DNA of 64,000 nucleotides from an uncultured Porphyromonadaceae bacterium (GCA_947175545.1 CAMWNI010000008.1:22772-86771), one strand, 5' to 3'. Counted from the stretch's first letter, positions 44,795 through 54,836 are shown. Notes: a model not told the origin generated them from the sequence alone. Numbers and translations are program-made.

Positions 44795-45861
44795 TTTTTG
44801 AACAAGATTGCGTTCATCCGGTTCGTGGATGCGGTGAATATTGCGGCTATCAGCAGGGTGGAGGGGATGACAATCGCCGCAAAAACAAGCGAGTGTTTAT
44901 TCAATCCGGCTTCGGCGCAAAGAATCATGGTGAGTCGCTGAAGAATATATATTGCGAAGGCATTTACTCCGAGCCATCTGAGTGCTGCGTTATCAAGTTT
45001 CAGTTTCATCGTTAGGAAAACAAGCGCTATGGCAAAGAAACTTGAGGTTGAGATATACATCAGATGGTTGACCATCCTTGTTGCGCCATTAGCCTTGAGC
45101 AGATCGGACATTGAAACATAGCGGCAGGCCAGAAATAGACCGGTGAAGACGAGGAAAAGCATTATCCAGCGATATCCTCGCGCGCGTTTTTCAATCTGCG
45201 GCTTATAGAGCGAAAACAGCATCCCGACAGGGTATGCTATAATCGTGTCGTACCAATATGCGTCCTTTCCGCTTGATTTAAGAAATATATCAAAAATAAA
45301 AGTCAGCACAAGCACTATAATCGTACATTTTTTCAGGCTTAGTCGCATTCTGTTGGCCACGAACAGACCTGAATAAGTAATGAGATACAAAACCAGTATG
45401 TCAAACACGAACCAGTTTGAGTTCCCAATGCTCTCCCAACCGATCCAGCACCAGATGTAATTTTTAGCCGGGTACTCATGGCCTAAGACGAGCGCGAGAA
45501 TGAAATATAGTCCGACGGCTATGGCAAACATGAGCCATGTTTTCAGTAGCCGGTGGGTCAGGAAGGTGTCATAATATTTTTGTCTGTTGCGCTTGAGCGA
45601 CTCCATCACGCCATAGCCGGAATAGAGCAGAAACATGACAACCATCAGTTGGTCAATAAAAACCAGTGTTGAGTAGAAAACGATATCGTTCTCGCCGGGT
45701 GGCGGAAGATAACCTCTCATGTGGGAAAAGAGAATGATAATTGCAAAAATACCTTTAATGGAGTCAGTCTGGTTTCTGCCGATGTAGTCAGAATGACCAT
45801 CGGAAGAAACCCTGGCGCCATAGATTGTAATGATGACCAAAAGCAATATCAGCAGATTCAT
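44791..45861 (-). CDS. Acyltransferase-3-like membrane protein
   Basis: A 356-residue integral membrane protein with about ten helices. The N-terminal GIFAIIILFSHMRGY contains the histidine-bearing segment typical of acyltransferase family 3 (OafA/YrhL-like). GYGVMESLKRNRQKYYDTFLTHRLLKTW and later helices match that family. It probably acylates an exported glycan or its carrier-linked precursor. Four-base overlaps join it to the genes on both sides. Confidence 0.82.
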   Translation of the reverse strand: MNLLILLLVIITIYGARVSSDGHSDYIGRNQTDSIKGIFAIIILFSHMRGYLPPPGENDIVFYSTLVFIDQLMVVMFLLYSGYGVMESLKRNRQKYYDTFLTHRLLKTWLMFAIAVGLYFILALVLGHEYPAKNYIWCWIGWESIGNSNWFVFDILVLYLITYSGLFVANRMRLSLKKCTIIVLVLTFIFDIFLKSSGKDAYWYDTIIAYPVGMLFSLYKPQIEKRARGYRWIMLFLVFTGLFLACRYVSMSDLLKANGATRMVNHLMYISTSSFFAIALVFLTMKLKLDNAALRWLGVNAFAIYILQRLTMILCAEAGLNKHSLVFAAIVIPSTLLIAAIFTASTNRMNAILFKK

Positions 45862-47135
45862 GACTTAAAGAGGGCGTGAACGAGGTCATTATAAATGTTT
45901 TGGGCCACTGTGGTGCCGTTTGGCGTGCGCATGACTGTTTCGAAGACTTCTGCGCGCTTCATGGCCATCGGATCCTTATTGTCAAGAACAACGTCATTGA
46001 CGAACCTGCGGATTTCTTCCGGCGAGCTTAAGGTATAATGAGCGTCCTGGCAGGCGGCTCCGAATGCGTTCAGTTCCGCTTTGATGCGAGGAAGGTCGCG
46101 AGTGATGTATGCAACCGGTTTCTGCAAAAAAAGATATTCGGCGGTGAATGACCCGCAGTTATGGACCATCGCGTCGGAGGTCTTGAAAAGGTCAATGTAA
46201 TCACCGATTTCAAGCTGAGTGGTCGGTGAGTTCTCCCAGAATGAGTAAAATTCGTCGGTTCGCTCTTTTCCCCAGTCAGGATGTTTGTAGAGTTCTGATT
46301 TTAGTCGTGGATGAGGTTTGAATGCGATTTGAAGCCGGTCGGCATTCTGTTCCGCAATCTCGCGCATAATGCTGTGGCTCCAGTTAAAGTCAGGGCGGTC
46401 AAACATATTGTAGGACTTAACGGAAAAGTGAGGCGCCCAGATTAGTCTCTTTCTGGGTTTGCCGTCGGCGGTTTTTTTCCAGGGGTTGCTCAAGGGGGGA
46501 GTCAGGAGTTGGTCGGCATGCGGCTCGCCAACAACTACTGTGTTTTCGCCCTTGTTATCGGCAATGCGTCGGCTGACATTCTGATGAATATCTGATGCCA
46601 CATAGAAGCGCCATGCTGCGTTATGAAATTCTATGTTGACGTACCATTCCAGCTCCGTCAGCGGAACAGAGTAGGGAGTATGGACCAGCAGGCAGTCGCG
46701 ACTGGCTTTCCAGTCGGCCCGCACGTCATCATAACTGTGGTCATATGGTTGTGGATAAACGACCATGTCTGGCCTGAAGTCACGTTTGAGCTGACCGAAG
46801 TCTGCGACGGTTTCTGCGTCAATGCCGTTAGATGCGAAGTAGTCGGCAAGCAGCCTGACGTCGCGCTTCTGCTCTTCTGGCGTGAAGGCCAGGAAAGGAA
46901 TGATGGCTATTTTGATTTCAAATCGAGGGTCAGCCTGCAGCAGTTTTATGACTTCATGATAGCGCCACATCGGCAGCGATGAAGCTATAAATAATACGCG
47001 ACAATTACCTTTGCGTGCAACCCGCCTGACAATTTTTGCGTAGGTACGTTTCCGGGCCGGAACATTGATCGTTACATGATAGCGGATAATGCGGCGCAAT
47101 GGGTTGACTATATGTTGTTTAATTTTCGTAAGCAT
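45858..47135 (-). CDS. TagF-like CDP-glycerol glycerophosphotransferase family protein
   Basis: A 425-residue protein of the CDP-glycerol poly(glycerophosphate) transferase fold. Indicators are LFIASSLPMWRYHEVIKLL, the Rossmann core RLIWAPHFSV, IAFKPHPRLKSEL, and the C-terminal DLFKTSDAMVHNCGSFTAEYLFLQKPVAYI. Members transfer an alditol phosphate from a CDP-activated donor to a glycan or lipid. I start at the internal ATG 47135; the longer ORF start (47243) lies upstream of a TACCTTTG promoter box. It is divergent from the gene for a possible CDP-donor-making enzyme, so a pathway link is plausible. Confidence 0.8.
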   Translation of the reverse strand: MLTKIKQHIVNPLRRIIRYHVTINVPARKRTYAKIVRRVARKGNCRVLFIASSLPMWRYHEVIKLLQADPRFEIKIAIIPFLAFTPEEQKRDVRLLADYFASNGIDAETVADFGQLKRDFRPDMVVYPQPYDHSYDDVRADWKASRDCLLVHTPYSVPLTELEWYVNIEFHNAAWRFYVASDIHQNVSRRIADNKGENTVVVGEPHADQLLTPPLSNPWKKTADGKPRKRLIWAPHFSVKSYNMFDRPDFNWSHSIMREIAEQNADRLQIAFKPHPRLKSELYKHPDWGKERTDEFYSFWENSPTTQLEIGDYIDLFKTSDAMVHNCGSFTAEYLFLQKPVAYITRDLPRIKAELNAFGAACQDAHYTLSSPEEIRRFVNDVVLDNKDPMAMKRAEVFETVMRTPNGTTVAQNIYNDLVHALFKS

Positions 47136-47172
47136 AATAATGGCGCCGCATGCTGTCAGCGGCTTATTTATG

Positions 47173-47206
47173 CAAAGGTAAACAAAAAAACTCAATTGCT
47201 TGCAAA
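47173..47206 (-). promoter_or_regulatory. Promoter of the glycan operon (minus strand)
   Basis: TACCTTTG on the minus strand (plus 47173-47180) with TTTG (plus 47203-47206) after 22 bases, slightly longer than the usual 19-20. It lies inside the upstream extension of the TagF-like ORF and so supports the downstream start at 47135. Confidence 0.55.
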
Positions 47207-47283
47207 ATACGCGAAAACTTCCTAAATTAGCGTCTGTTTTCACGAATTACAACGCTTTTTTAACCCGACACAAGTATATTTTT

Positions 47284-49107
47284 ATGCAGGCTTTGATTCT
47301 GGCGGCGGGTATGGGTCGCCGTTTGGGCGAGTTTACTGCCGATAACACCAAGTGTATGCTTCCGGTCAACGGAGTGCGGCTTATTGACAGGATGCTCAAT
47401 CAGCTCAACCGACTTCCGCTGAAAAGAATAATCATTGTTGTTGGCTATGAGGCCGAAAACCTGAAGGATCATATCCGGCGTAAATTCCAGGACCGGAACA
47501 TTGTTTTTGTTGAAAATCCGATTTACGACAAGACGAACAACATCTACTCGCTTTGGCTTGCACGCGAAATGATGGTTGAGGATGAAACGCTGTTGCTCGA
47601 GTCCGATCTTATTTTCGAGGATAAGGTTCTTGAGATGGCTTTTTCCTCCGAGTATCCCAACGTGGCTCTCGTTGCCAAGTATCAGACATGGATGGACGGC
47701 ACGATGGTCCGTATTGACGATGAATGTAAGATTATAAGTTTCATACCGAAGAAGGCGTTCAAGTATTCAGATACGGAGTTATACTATAAGACGGTGAATG
47801 TGTATAAGTTCTCTCCTGAATTTGTCCGAGATCATTATCTTCCGTTTCTGGAGGCTTACATCAAGGTGTTGGGTCAGAATGAGTATTACGAGCAGGTTCT
47901 CCGCGTGATAACAATGATTGATATTGCTGATATCAAGGCGCTGCCGATCAACGGACTTCACTGGTATGAAATAGATGACGTGCAGGACCTCCGCATTGCC
48001 GAGACAATCTTTGCTGAACCGGAAGAGAGGCTAAAAAAAATGCAGCATAGTTTTGGCGGATACTGGCGTTATCCTGATGTGCTGGACTTCTGTTATCTTG
48101 TCAATCCGTATTTCCCTCAGCCTAAAATGATTGACGAGATGAAAGCCAACTTCGAGCCTCTTTTGCGTGACTACCCGTCAGGCATGGGAGTCAACTCGCT
48201 GCTCGCAGCGAAATACTTCGGTGTGAGCCATGACCTGATGGTTGTTGGCAACGGAGCTGCGGAGTTGATTAAGAGTCTGATGGGCTTTATCGGGAACGGT
48301 ACGGTTGGTGTTATCTATCCAACGTTTGAGGAATATCCTAACCGCCTGCCCGCGGACCGATTGGTCAAGTTTAAGCCGGAAAATGTTGATTTCAGTTATA
48401 CGGCCGACGATTTGATTGAGTTTTTTGCGGCGAATCCGGTTGATACTCTTCTTGTTGTCAATCCTGACAATCCGTCCGGCAATCTGATTGATATGGACGG
48501 TCTGATACGCCTGGCTGAATGGTCGGCTCAGGCAGGCGTGCGTCTTGTTATTGATGAATCTTTTGTTGATTTTGCTGACTGTGGAGCGGAAATGACCCTG
48601 CTGCGCAACGAAATCCTTCGGGCCTATCCCCTTTTGAGTGTGATGAAGTCTATCTCGAAAAGTTACGGTGTTCCCGGACTCCGACTTGGCGTGCTTGCTT
48701 CGGCTGACTCTGTATTGATTGAAAAAATAAGGAAGGATGTTGCAATTTGGAATATCAATTCTTTTGCAGAGTTTTACATGCAGATTTTTAATAAGTACGA
48801 AAAGGATTATGTCCGTTCATGCGAGCTTTTCAGACAGGAGCGCGATGTTTTCTTCTCAGAACTCTCAAAAGTTCCTTTCATGAGGGTAATTCCTTCGCAG
48901 GCAAATTATTTCTTGTGTGAATTGTCAGGCATTACGTCGGCCGGGCTTACTCTGCGGCTGATGACTGACCATAATATATTGATTAAGGATTGCTCGTCGA
49001 AGAAAGGTTTTCCGGCTGACAGGCAGTTTGTTCGCATTGCAATCCGTGACAGGTTCGACAATGCTCGCCTGGTGTCTGCTTTGGCCGAGTTCAAAATTGA
49101 AGGATAA
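47284..49107 (+). CDS. Nucleotidyltransferase-aminotransferase/decarboxylase fusion
   Basis: A 607-residue two-domain enzyme. The N-terminal 235 residues form a sugar-phosphate/choline-phosphate nucleotidyltransferase: MQALILAAGMGRRLGEFTADNTKCMLPV, VENPIYDKTNNIYSLWLA, LLLESDLIFED, similar to LicC-type CTP transferases. Residues about 250-607 form a fold type I PLP enzyme close to HisC/CobD: VNPDNPSGN, VIDESFVDF, and the PLP lysine in SISKSYGVPGLRLG (Lys459). CobD-like enzymes can decarboxylate phosphoserine or phosphothreonine, so the fusion might yield a CDP-amino-alcohol. I start at ATG 47284 because the extension before it lacks family similarity. It is followed by the opine-dehydrogenase-like gene without a gap. 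Confidence 0.85.
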   Translation: MQALILAAGMGRRLGEFTADNTKCMLPVNGVRLIDRMLNQLNRLPLKRIIIVVGYEAENLKDHIRRKFQDRNIVFVENPIYDKTNNIYSLWLAREMMVEDETLLLESDLIFEDKVLEMAFSSEYPNVALVAKYQTWMDGTMVRIDDECKIISFIPKKAFKYSDTELYYKTVNVYKFSPEFVRDHYLPFLEAYIKVLGQNEYYEQVLRVITMIDIADIKALPINGLHWYEIDDVQDLRIAETIFAEPEERLKKMQHSFGGYWRYPDVLDFCYLVNPYFPQPKMIDEMKANFEPLLRDYPSGMGVNSLLAAKYFGVSHDLMVVGNGAAELIKSLMGFIGNGTVGVIYPTFEEYPNRLPADRLVKFKPENVDFSYTADDLIEFFAANPVDTLLVVNPDNPSGNLIDMDGLIRLAEWSAQAGVRLVIDESFVDFADCGAEMTLLRNEILRAYPLLSVMKSISKSYGVPGLRLGVLASADSVLIEKIRKDVAIWNINSFAEFYMQIFNKYEKDYVRSCELFRQERDVFFSELSKVPFMRVIPSQANYFLCELSGITSAGLTLRLMTDHNILIKDCSSKKGFPADRQFVRIAIRDRFDNARLVSALAEFKIEG

Positions 49108-50130
49108 ATGAAGAAGACATCCGTTTGTATTTGTGGAGGCGGAAACCTCGGCCTTGTTTGTGCCGGAGTTCTTGCCGCGCAGGGTTTTGACGTAAGAATT
49201 CTGACCGGTCATCCTGAAAGGTGGCATCATACGGTTGAGGTTATCGACGAAAAGGGGCAGACTTTCAGTGGAAATATGGAGAGGATTTCATCGTCGGCCG
49301 CCGATGTGATTCCTGGAGCTGATATTGTTCTGCTTTGCCTGCCGGGCTATTTGATTGAGCGGACTCTGATTGAGCTTTCGCCTTATATTGGCGAAAGTTC
49401 TGCTGTCGGATCCATTGTTTCGTCAACCGGTTTCTTCTTTTTCGCTCATCGGATAATGCCCGGACAGCCCCTTTTTGGCTTTCAGCGTGTACCGTTTATT
49501 TGTCGTGTCAAGGAGTATGGTCGCGTGGGGCTGTTGCTTGGTTATAAAAAATCAATTAGCGTGGCGATTGAGAATATGGCTGATGCTGATGGCTTTGTAA
49601 TGTTGCTTGAGAGCATGTTCAAGACGCCCGTTGGACGTCTTGAGTCCTTCTATGAAGCCGCACTCACTAACAGTAACCCTATTCTGCATACGGCCAGACT
49701 CTATTCAATGTGGGGTGATGGGTTTGAACCTGTTAGCCGCAGGATTCTGTTCTATGCTGACTGGACAGACTCTGCTTCGGAGCTTATGATTGAGATGGAC
49801 CGGGAATTCATGGCGCTTTTGCGCGCACTTAATTTGCGTGAAGGTGCGGTTCCTTCGTTGCTTGACTATTACGAATCGACTGATGCAGCTTCTCTGACCG
49901 CGAAAATCCGTTCGATTGGTGCGTTTAAGGAAATAATGGCTCCGATGATTCAGACGCCGGAGGGTTGGATTCCGGATTTTGGCAGCCGTTATTTCACTGA
50001 AGATTTTGCCTTTGGCCTGCGTTTCATCAAGGAACTTGCCGAGGCTCACTCCGTGGCTGCTCCGACAATTGACCGGGTGTATGCCTGGGGAATCTCGTTA
50101 GAGAATCGGGGCGAGCAGGCGGACAATTGA
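49108..50130 (+). CDS. Octopine/nopaline dehydrogenase-like NAD(P)-binding protein
   Basis: A 340-residue protein with an N-terminal Rossmann motif (CICGGGNLGLVCAGVLAAQG) and a C-terminal all-helical opine dehydrogenase domain, including the active-site-like TNSNPILHTARLY. Opine dehydrogenases reductively join an amino compound to a 2-oxo acid. The start codon immediately follows the stop of the fusion gene, so both act in one pathway. An amino-alcohol or amino-sugar acceptor is possible but not shown. Its last 33 bases overlap the convergent cls gene. Confidence 0.82.
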   Translation: MKKTSVCICGGGNLGLVCAGVLAAQGFDVRILTGHPERWHHTVEVIDEKGQTFSGNMERISSSAADVIPGADIVLLCLPGYLIERTLIELSPYIGESSAVGSIVSSTGFFFFAHRIMPGQPLFGFQRVPFICRVKEYGRVGLLLGYKKSISVAIENMADADGFVMLLESMFKTPVGRLESFYEAALTNSNPILHTARLYSMWGDGFEPVSRRILFYADWTDSASELMIEMDREFMALLRALNLREGAVPSLLDYYESTDAASLTAKIRSIGAFKEIMAPMIQTPEGWIPDFGSRYFTEDFAFGLRFIKELAEAHSVAAPTIDRVYAWGISLENRGEQADN

Positions 50131-51534
50131 TTCCAGACCGCGGTGAATGCGCGGACGTTTTTTCCATTCTTCGGCTCGAATACGTTCGGACTTCTTCATA
50201 TCTTCGTGGAAGATTTTTTGCAGTCTTGCGTTGGTTTCCGGCGAATAGAGAATCAGATTGGCCTCAAAATTATGCTCGAAGGAGCGGAAATCAAAGTTTG
50301 TCGAGCCAACAGACGAGAGTTCATCATCAATAATGAGAACTTTAGAATGGAGCATTCCGGCTTCGAAGAAATATATTTTAATGCCTGCGCGCAGACATTC
50401 CGTAATGTAACTGCGTGACGAATAGCTGAGCATCCATGAATCGCTGTGGCGCGGAATCATCACGCGCACATCAATGCCTGCAAGGGCTGCATTCTGAAGC
50501 GCTTTCAGCAATGTTTCAGGCGGTAGAAAATAGGGCGTCTGTAAAAATATCCGTTTCTTTGCTCCGACAATCGCACGTAGGAACACATGGGCAACATTGT
50601 TCCACTGGTTCATTGGCCCCCCTGTAATCGTTTGAATTCCAACACTTCCACGTGGCTCAGTGCTGCATTCGTCGTCAAGGATCTTATTGCTCATGAAACT
50701 CCAGTCAAGAGCAAAGGAATATTGCAGGGCGCTGACAGCCGGTCCTTCAACGCGAAGATGACAGTCTCGCCATTCAGGAAACTTACCTCCGTCAAGATAT
50801 CGGTTTGCAATGTTCATGCCGCCGATGTAGCCGACTTCGCCATCAATAATCACTATTTTTCTATGATTGCGCCAGTTTACGCGCGAGGCGAATGGAATGA
50901 AAGCTACTTTGAAAAATGGAAATGCCTCAACTCCGGCGCGTCTCAGTTTTTTGAAAAAGTCCGAACTGACGTGAAATGAACCGACATGGTCATAGATTAC
51001 ACGGACCTTCACTCCCTCGCGCGCGCGTTCCATTAAAATAGAGGCTATTTCGCGCCCAAGTTCGTCATCCTCAAAAATATAATATTGCAGATTGATGAAT
51101 TTGCGTGCGGCTCGAAGATCTTCGGATAGTTTTTCAAATTTTGTAGAGCCGGTAGAAAAAATCTCAACGTCGTTGTCTGCAATGTAAGTTGAACCGGTCA
51201 TGGTTTGCGTCAGGCGTGTGATTGCCTGATACTCAGGTGGCAGGCTCGACGGGTTGCGGTGGTGGCGCGGCGCTTTAGCAAGGCGGAGCAACCGGCGCTT
51301 GTTTCGGCGCGAAACCATGCGTTTGTTCTTGATGTTCCGACCGAAGAAGATATAGAGAATCAGACCTACGGCCGGAAGCAAGATGAGAACCGTAACCCAC
51401 GCAAGTGATTTTACGGGGTTGCGGTTCTCACCGAGTATAACCAGTATGACCGTAGCGATAGAAAGCACATAAGTGGCCGTCAGTGTGGCGTAGAGCCACG
51501 GCTGCTGTAAATAATCCAATAGTGCTTCCATCAT
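50098..51534 (-). CDS. cls: Cardiolipin synthase (PLD family)
   Basis: A 478-residue phospholipase-D-type enzyme that makes cardiolipin from phosphatidylglycerol. Two N-terminal helices (YATLTATYVLSIATVILVIL, LAWVTVLILLPAVGLILYIFFG) precede two HKD motifs: NHRKIVIIDGEVGYIGG and HSKVLIIDDELSSVGSTNFD. It lies 15 bases after glyA. Tail-to-tail overlap with the opine dehydrogenase-like gene is 33 bases. Confidence 0.93.
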   Translation of the reverse strand: MMEALLDYLQQPWLYATLTATYVLSIATVILVILGENRNPVKSLAWVTVLILLPAVGLILYIFFGRNIKNKRMVSRRNKRRLLRLAKAPRHHRNPSSLPPEYQAITRLTQTMTGSTYIADNDVEIFSTGSTKFEKLSEDLRAARKFINLQYYIFEDDELGREIASILMERAREGVKVRVIYDHVGSFHVSSDFFKKLRRAGVEAFPFFKVAFIPFASRVNWRNHRKIVIIDGEVGYIGGMNIANRYLDGGKFPEWRDCHLRVEGPAVSALQYSFALDWSFMSNKILDDECSTEPRGSVGIQTITGGPMNQWNNVAHVFLRAIVGAKKRIFLQTPYFLPPETLLKALQNAALAGIDVRVMIPRHSDSWMLSYSSRSYITECLRAGIKIYFFEAGMLHSKVLIIDDELSSVGSTNFDFRSFEHNFEANLILYSPETNARLQKIFHEDMKKSERIRAEEWKKRPRIHRGLESIVRLLAPIL

Positions 51535-51549
51535 AAGCGAAGCGGATTT

Positions 51550-52827
51550 TTAAGCAAAAATCGGATAGTTTGCCATCAGGGCATTTACCTCTGAACGTAC
51601 GGCTGCGATTGTCGCTTCGTCTTCCGGATTTGACAGCACACGGTCAATGAGGTCAACAATGGTTTCCATTTTGTCCTCTTTCAGTCCACGAGTGGTGATT
51701 GCTGCGGTTCCGAGACGGATGCCCGAGGTCTGGAAGGGCGAACGTGAGTCAAAAGGTACCATATTCTTATTGGCAGTGATGTCGGCCTGTACGAGAACTT
51801 TTTCGGCTACCTTACCGGTCAGTTCAGGGAATTTGGTGCGGAGGTCAACAAGGATGCAGTGATTGTCAGTGCCGCCGGATATAACCTTATAGCCCCGCTT
51901 AATCAGAGCATCGGCCATTGTTTTGGCATTGACTCTAACCTGCTTGGCCCAGTCCTTGAATTCAGGGCTGAGAGCTTCGCCGAAGGCAACTGCTTTGGCT
52001 GCGATAACATGTTCGAGCGGTCCGCCCTGCGCTCCGGGGAATACGGCGCTGTTCAGCAATGCGGACATCATCTTGACTTCGCCCTTTGGAGTTGTCAGGC
52101 CCCACGGATTGGGGAAATCCTTGCCCATAAGAATCAGGCCACCACGCGGGCCACGGAGGGTTTTATGCGTAGTAGAGGTAACAATATGTGCATACTTTAC
52201 GGGGTTTTCAAGCTCTCCGGCTGCAATCAGTCCGGCGGGGTGGGCCATGTCAATCATCAGGATTGCACCTATTTCGTCGGCGAGACGACGCATGCGTGCG
52301 TAGTCCCATTCGCGACTATATGCCGATGCTCCGCCAACAATCAGTTTCGGACGCTCGCGGCGTGCAACTTCCTCCATCTGGTCATAGTCAATCAGCCCGT
52401 CTTCTTCTCTTACATTATACTCCAGGGGCTTATACATCAGACCGCTGAAGTTAATGGGGCTGCCATGGCTGAGGTGACCGCCGTGGGCAAGGTTGAGACC
52501 GAGGAATTTATCTCCGGGTTTCAGGCAGGTCATGAATACGGCCATGTTTGCCTGTGCGCCTGAGTGGGGTTGCACATTTGCATATTCGGCACCAAAGAGC
52601 TTGCAAACTCGGTCAATTGCAAGTTGTTCAGCTTTGTCAACGACCTCGCAGCCGCCATAGTAGCGGTGGCCGGGATAGCCTTCGGCATACTTATTGGTGA
52701 GGCAGGAACCCATGGCTTCCATAACCTGATTGCTGACAAAGTTTTCAGAAGCAATCAGTTCGATGCCCTTGTGCTGACGAAGGTTTTCTTGCTCAATGAT
52801 GTCAAAGATTTCCTTATCTCTTTCCAT
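51550..52827 (-). CDS. glyA: Serine hydroxymethyltransferase
   Basis: GlyA interconverts serine and glycine and supplies one-carbon units to folate. The 425-residue PLP enzyme has [47 protein letters not shown] and the PLP-lysine motif [15 protein letters not shown]. Length and motifs are standard. It is part of the minus-strand run from pyrB to cls. Confidence 0.97.
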   Translation of the reverse strand: MERDKEIFDIIEQENLRQHKGIELIASENFVSNQVMEAMGSCLTNKYAEGYPGHRYYGGCEVVDKAEQLAIDRVCKLFGAEYANVQPHSGAQANMAVFMTCLKPGDKFLGLNLAHGGHLSHGSPINFSGLMYKPLEYNVREEDGLIDYDQMEEVARRERPKLIVGGASAYSREWDYARMRRLADEIGAILMIDMAHPAGLIAAGELENPVKYAHIVTSTTHKTLRGPRGGLILMGKDFPNPWGLTTPKGEVKMMSALLNSAVFPGAQGGPLEHVIAAKAVAFGEALSPEFKDWAKQVRVNAKTMADALIKRGYKVISGGTDNHCILVDLRTKFPELTGKVAEKVLVQADITANKNMVPFDSRSPFQTSGIRLGTAAITTRGLKEDKMETIVDLIDRVLSNPEDEATIAAVRSEVNALMANYPIFA

Positions 52828-52860
52828 TTTTTTAGTGTATATGAATGATTGTTGAAGAAT

Positions 52861-53445
52861 TTATTTCTTTTTTTGAACGGAAAAACCGAATTTTCCAAGT
52901 TTTTCGCCTAAGGCGTAGTAAGCTCCGTGGCTATACGTCATCAGGTTTGCGTTTTCAAGCCTGAAAGCGCCGGTTTCCGGGTCAATCAGACTTTCATCAG
53001 CCAGAACGTTGATTACTTCCGCAATGAACATGTCGTGGGTTCCGAGTGGAATAATCTGTCTTACGCGACACTCGATACTCAGGGGACTTTCAGCAATTGA
53101 CGGACAACCGACTTTTACACCTTCGACCGGAGTCAGACCGGTTTCGCGCCATTTATTATAGTCTCGTCCGCTTCGCACTCCGGCCCAGTCTGTCGCGCGG
53201 GCCATTGCGGCTGTTGTCAGGTTGACCGTAAACTCCATGGTTTCCTTAATCATGCCGTAGGAAAACCGTTCGGGGCGCACGCTGATTGAAAGCATTGCAG
53301 GGTCTGAACATATTGTTCCGGCCCACGCAACGGTCAGCATGTTGCTTTTTTTAATTGACGCACCACAGGTAATCAGCACCGGAGGCACCGGATAAAGCAT
53401 TGTTCCGGGACGCCATTGTTGTTTCATAGCTGGGTATGTCCGCAA
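52861..53445 (-). CDS. Flavin reductase-like domain protein
   Basis: A 194-residue FMN-binding split-barrel protein: PVPPVLITCGASIKKSNMLTVAWAGTICSDPAMLSISVRPERFSYGMIKE is the typical flavin reductase start. Later GTHDMFIAEVINVLADESLID matches the family. It probably reduces or binds flavin; the electron acceptor is unknown. It overlaps pyrI by 22 bases. Confidence 0.88.
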   Translation of the reverse strand: MRTYPAMKQQWRPGTMLYPVPPVLITCGASIKKSNMLTVAWAGTICSDPAMLSISVRPERFSYGMIKETMEFTVNLTTAAMARATDWAGVRSGRDYNKWRETGLTPVEGVKVGCPSIAESPLSIECRVRQIIPLGTHDMFIAEVINVLADESLIDPETGAFRLENANLMTYSHGAYYALGEKLGKFGFSVQKKK

Positions 53446-53873
53446 TAGTGACAGCGAATCTTGACCGGGTCGCGGCTGACAACCTCAAAGCGAGAAGCCA
53501 TCGGTTCGTTGTTGGTTATGCACTTGGGGTTATTGCATCTGACAACGTCAATCAACGTCTCCGGAAGTTCAACGGCGCGCTTCTCGACAACTTCATAGTC
53601 ACGAATGACATTGATTTTCGCCGTCGGGGCGATGAGCGCAATGCGGTTCAGTGTGGACTCGGCAAACTCCGTGTCAGCTACTTTTATGATGCCTTTACGG
53701 CCCTGGCGTGAAGAGGGGAGGTTATTGCCGATTGTCAACTGCATTTCGCTGTCGGCAAGCTGCAACAGGCGTACAACCTCAAAAAGTGCGTCGGCCGGGA
53801 TATGGTCAATGACAGTGCCGTTTTTCAGTGCGGCGACTGCCAGTTCTTTTTTCTGAGTACTCATAGTCGTCAT
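53424..53873 (-). CDS. pyrI: Aspartate carbamoyltransferase regulatory subunit
   Basis: The 149-residue PyrI subunit gives nucleotide control to the PyrB catalytic trimers. The allosteric domain has KNGTVIDHIPADALFEVVRLL. The zinc domain has four cysteines: CNNPKC and CHYCGH. It sits six bases behind pyrB, and its 3' end overlaps the flavin reductase gene. Confidence 0.96.
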   Translation of the reverse strand: MTTMSTQKKELAVAALKNGTVIDHIPADALFEVVRLLQLADSEMQLTIGNNLPSSRQGRKGIIKVADTEFAESTLNRIALIAPTAKINVIRDYEVVEKRAVELPETLIDVVRCNNPKCITNNEPMASRFEVVSRDPVKIRCHYCGHTQL

Positions 53874-53879
53874 TGTGTG

Positions 53880-54803
53880 TTATTTAACCGGTAAGTCAAT
53901 TCCAAGAGCGCGGCAGATGATTGCCTGACGGGCATATAGTCCGTTTTTTGCCTGCTGGAAGTAATAAGCCTTGGGATTGTCGTCAACATCACGGTTGATT
54001 TCGTTGACGCGGGGTAGCGGATGCAGGATTCTCAGATTCTGACGCGAGGTCTCCAGCATTGCGTTGTTGAGGCTGTAAAGGTCTTTCACTTTCTCATACT
54101 CCATGATATCGGTAAAGCGCTCTCGCTGGACTCGGGTCATGTAGATAATATCGCTAGTGTCAATAACGGCCTGATTGAAATCCTCATGTTCCGTGAACTG
54201 TATGCCGTTGTCAAGACAGAATTGCTTGTAAAATTCAGGCATTTGCAATTCTTTACACGCCACGAAACGGAACGTCGGGTTAAAGTGACGCATCGCCATC
54301 AGCAGAGAGTGGACCGTACGGCCATACTTCAGGTCTCCGACCATGGTGATTGTCAGATTTTCCAAAGTGCCTTGAGTTTTATAGAGTGAGTACAGGTCCA
54401 GAAGAGTCTGTGAGGGGTGTTGGTTCGCACCGTCTCCGGCGTTGATAATCGGAATGTCCGTAACCTCGGTTGCATACTGTGCGGCTCCTTCAAGATAGTG
54501 GCGCATCACGATAAGGTCGGCATAGTTGCTCACCATCTTAATCGTGTCTTTCAGCGTTTCCCCTTTTGATGTCGAAGTTGCGGCAGGATCACTGAATCCG
54601 ATAATTCTGCCGCCAAGGCGCTGTACTGCCGTTTCAAAACTAAGCCTGGTGCGGGTCGAAGGCTCAAAAAAGAGCGTAGCGACAATTTTACCGTCCAGAA
54701 TCTTCTGATTGGGATGCTCCTCAAAATATGCGGCGGTGCGCAAAATCTTGAGAATCTCTTCTTTTGAGAGATTGTCAATGGATACGAGGCTGCCGGTTTC
54801 CAT
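53880..54803 (-). CDS. pyrB: Aspartate carbamoyltransferase catalytic subunit
   Basis: PyrB condenses carbamoyl phosphate with aspartate, the first committed pyrimidine step. Motifs: [15 protein letters not shown] (carbamoyl-phosphate loop), [30 protein letters not shown] and [10 protein letters not shown] choose ATG 54803 (307 aa) because a TAAATTTG promoter box covers the longer ORF-track start at 54839. It leads the pyrB-pyrI-flavin reductase-glyA-cls run. Confidence 0.96.
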   Translation of the reverse strand: METGSLVSIDNLSKEEILKILRTAAYFEEHPNQKILDGKIVATLFFEPSTRTRLSFETAVQRLGGRIIGFSDPAATSTSKGETLKDTIKMVSNYADLIVMRHYLEGAAQYATEVTDIPIINAGDGANQHPSQTLLDLYSLYKTQGTLENLTITMVGDLKYGRTVHSLLMAMRHFNPTFRFVACKELQMPEFYKQFCLDNGIQFTEHEDFNQAVIDTSDIIYMTRVQRERFTDIMEYEKVKDLYSLNNAMLETSRQNLRILHPLPRVNEINRDVDDNPKAYYFQQAKNGLYARQAIICRALGIDLPVK

Positions 54804-54836
54804 GTTATGAAAGTGAAAAGTGGTTGAAACTTGCTG

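Noticed and set aside
47136-47243. Upstream extension of the TagF-like protein
   Set aside because: It contains the TACCTTTG promoter box and overlaps the divergent ORF extension; the downstream ATG at 47135 is a better start.
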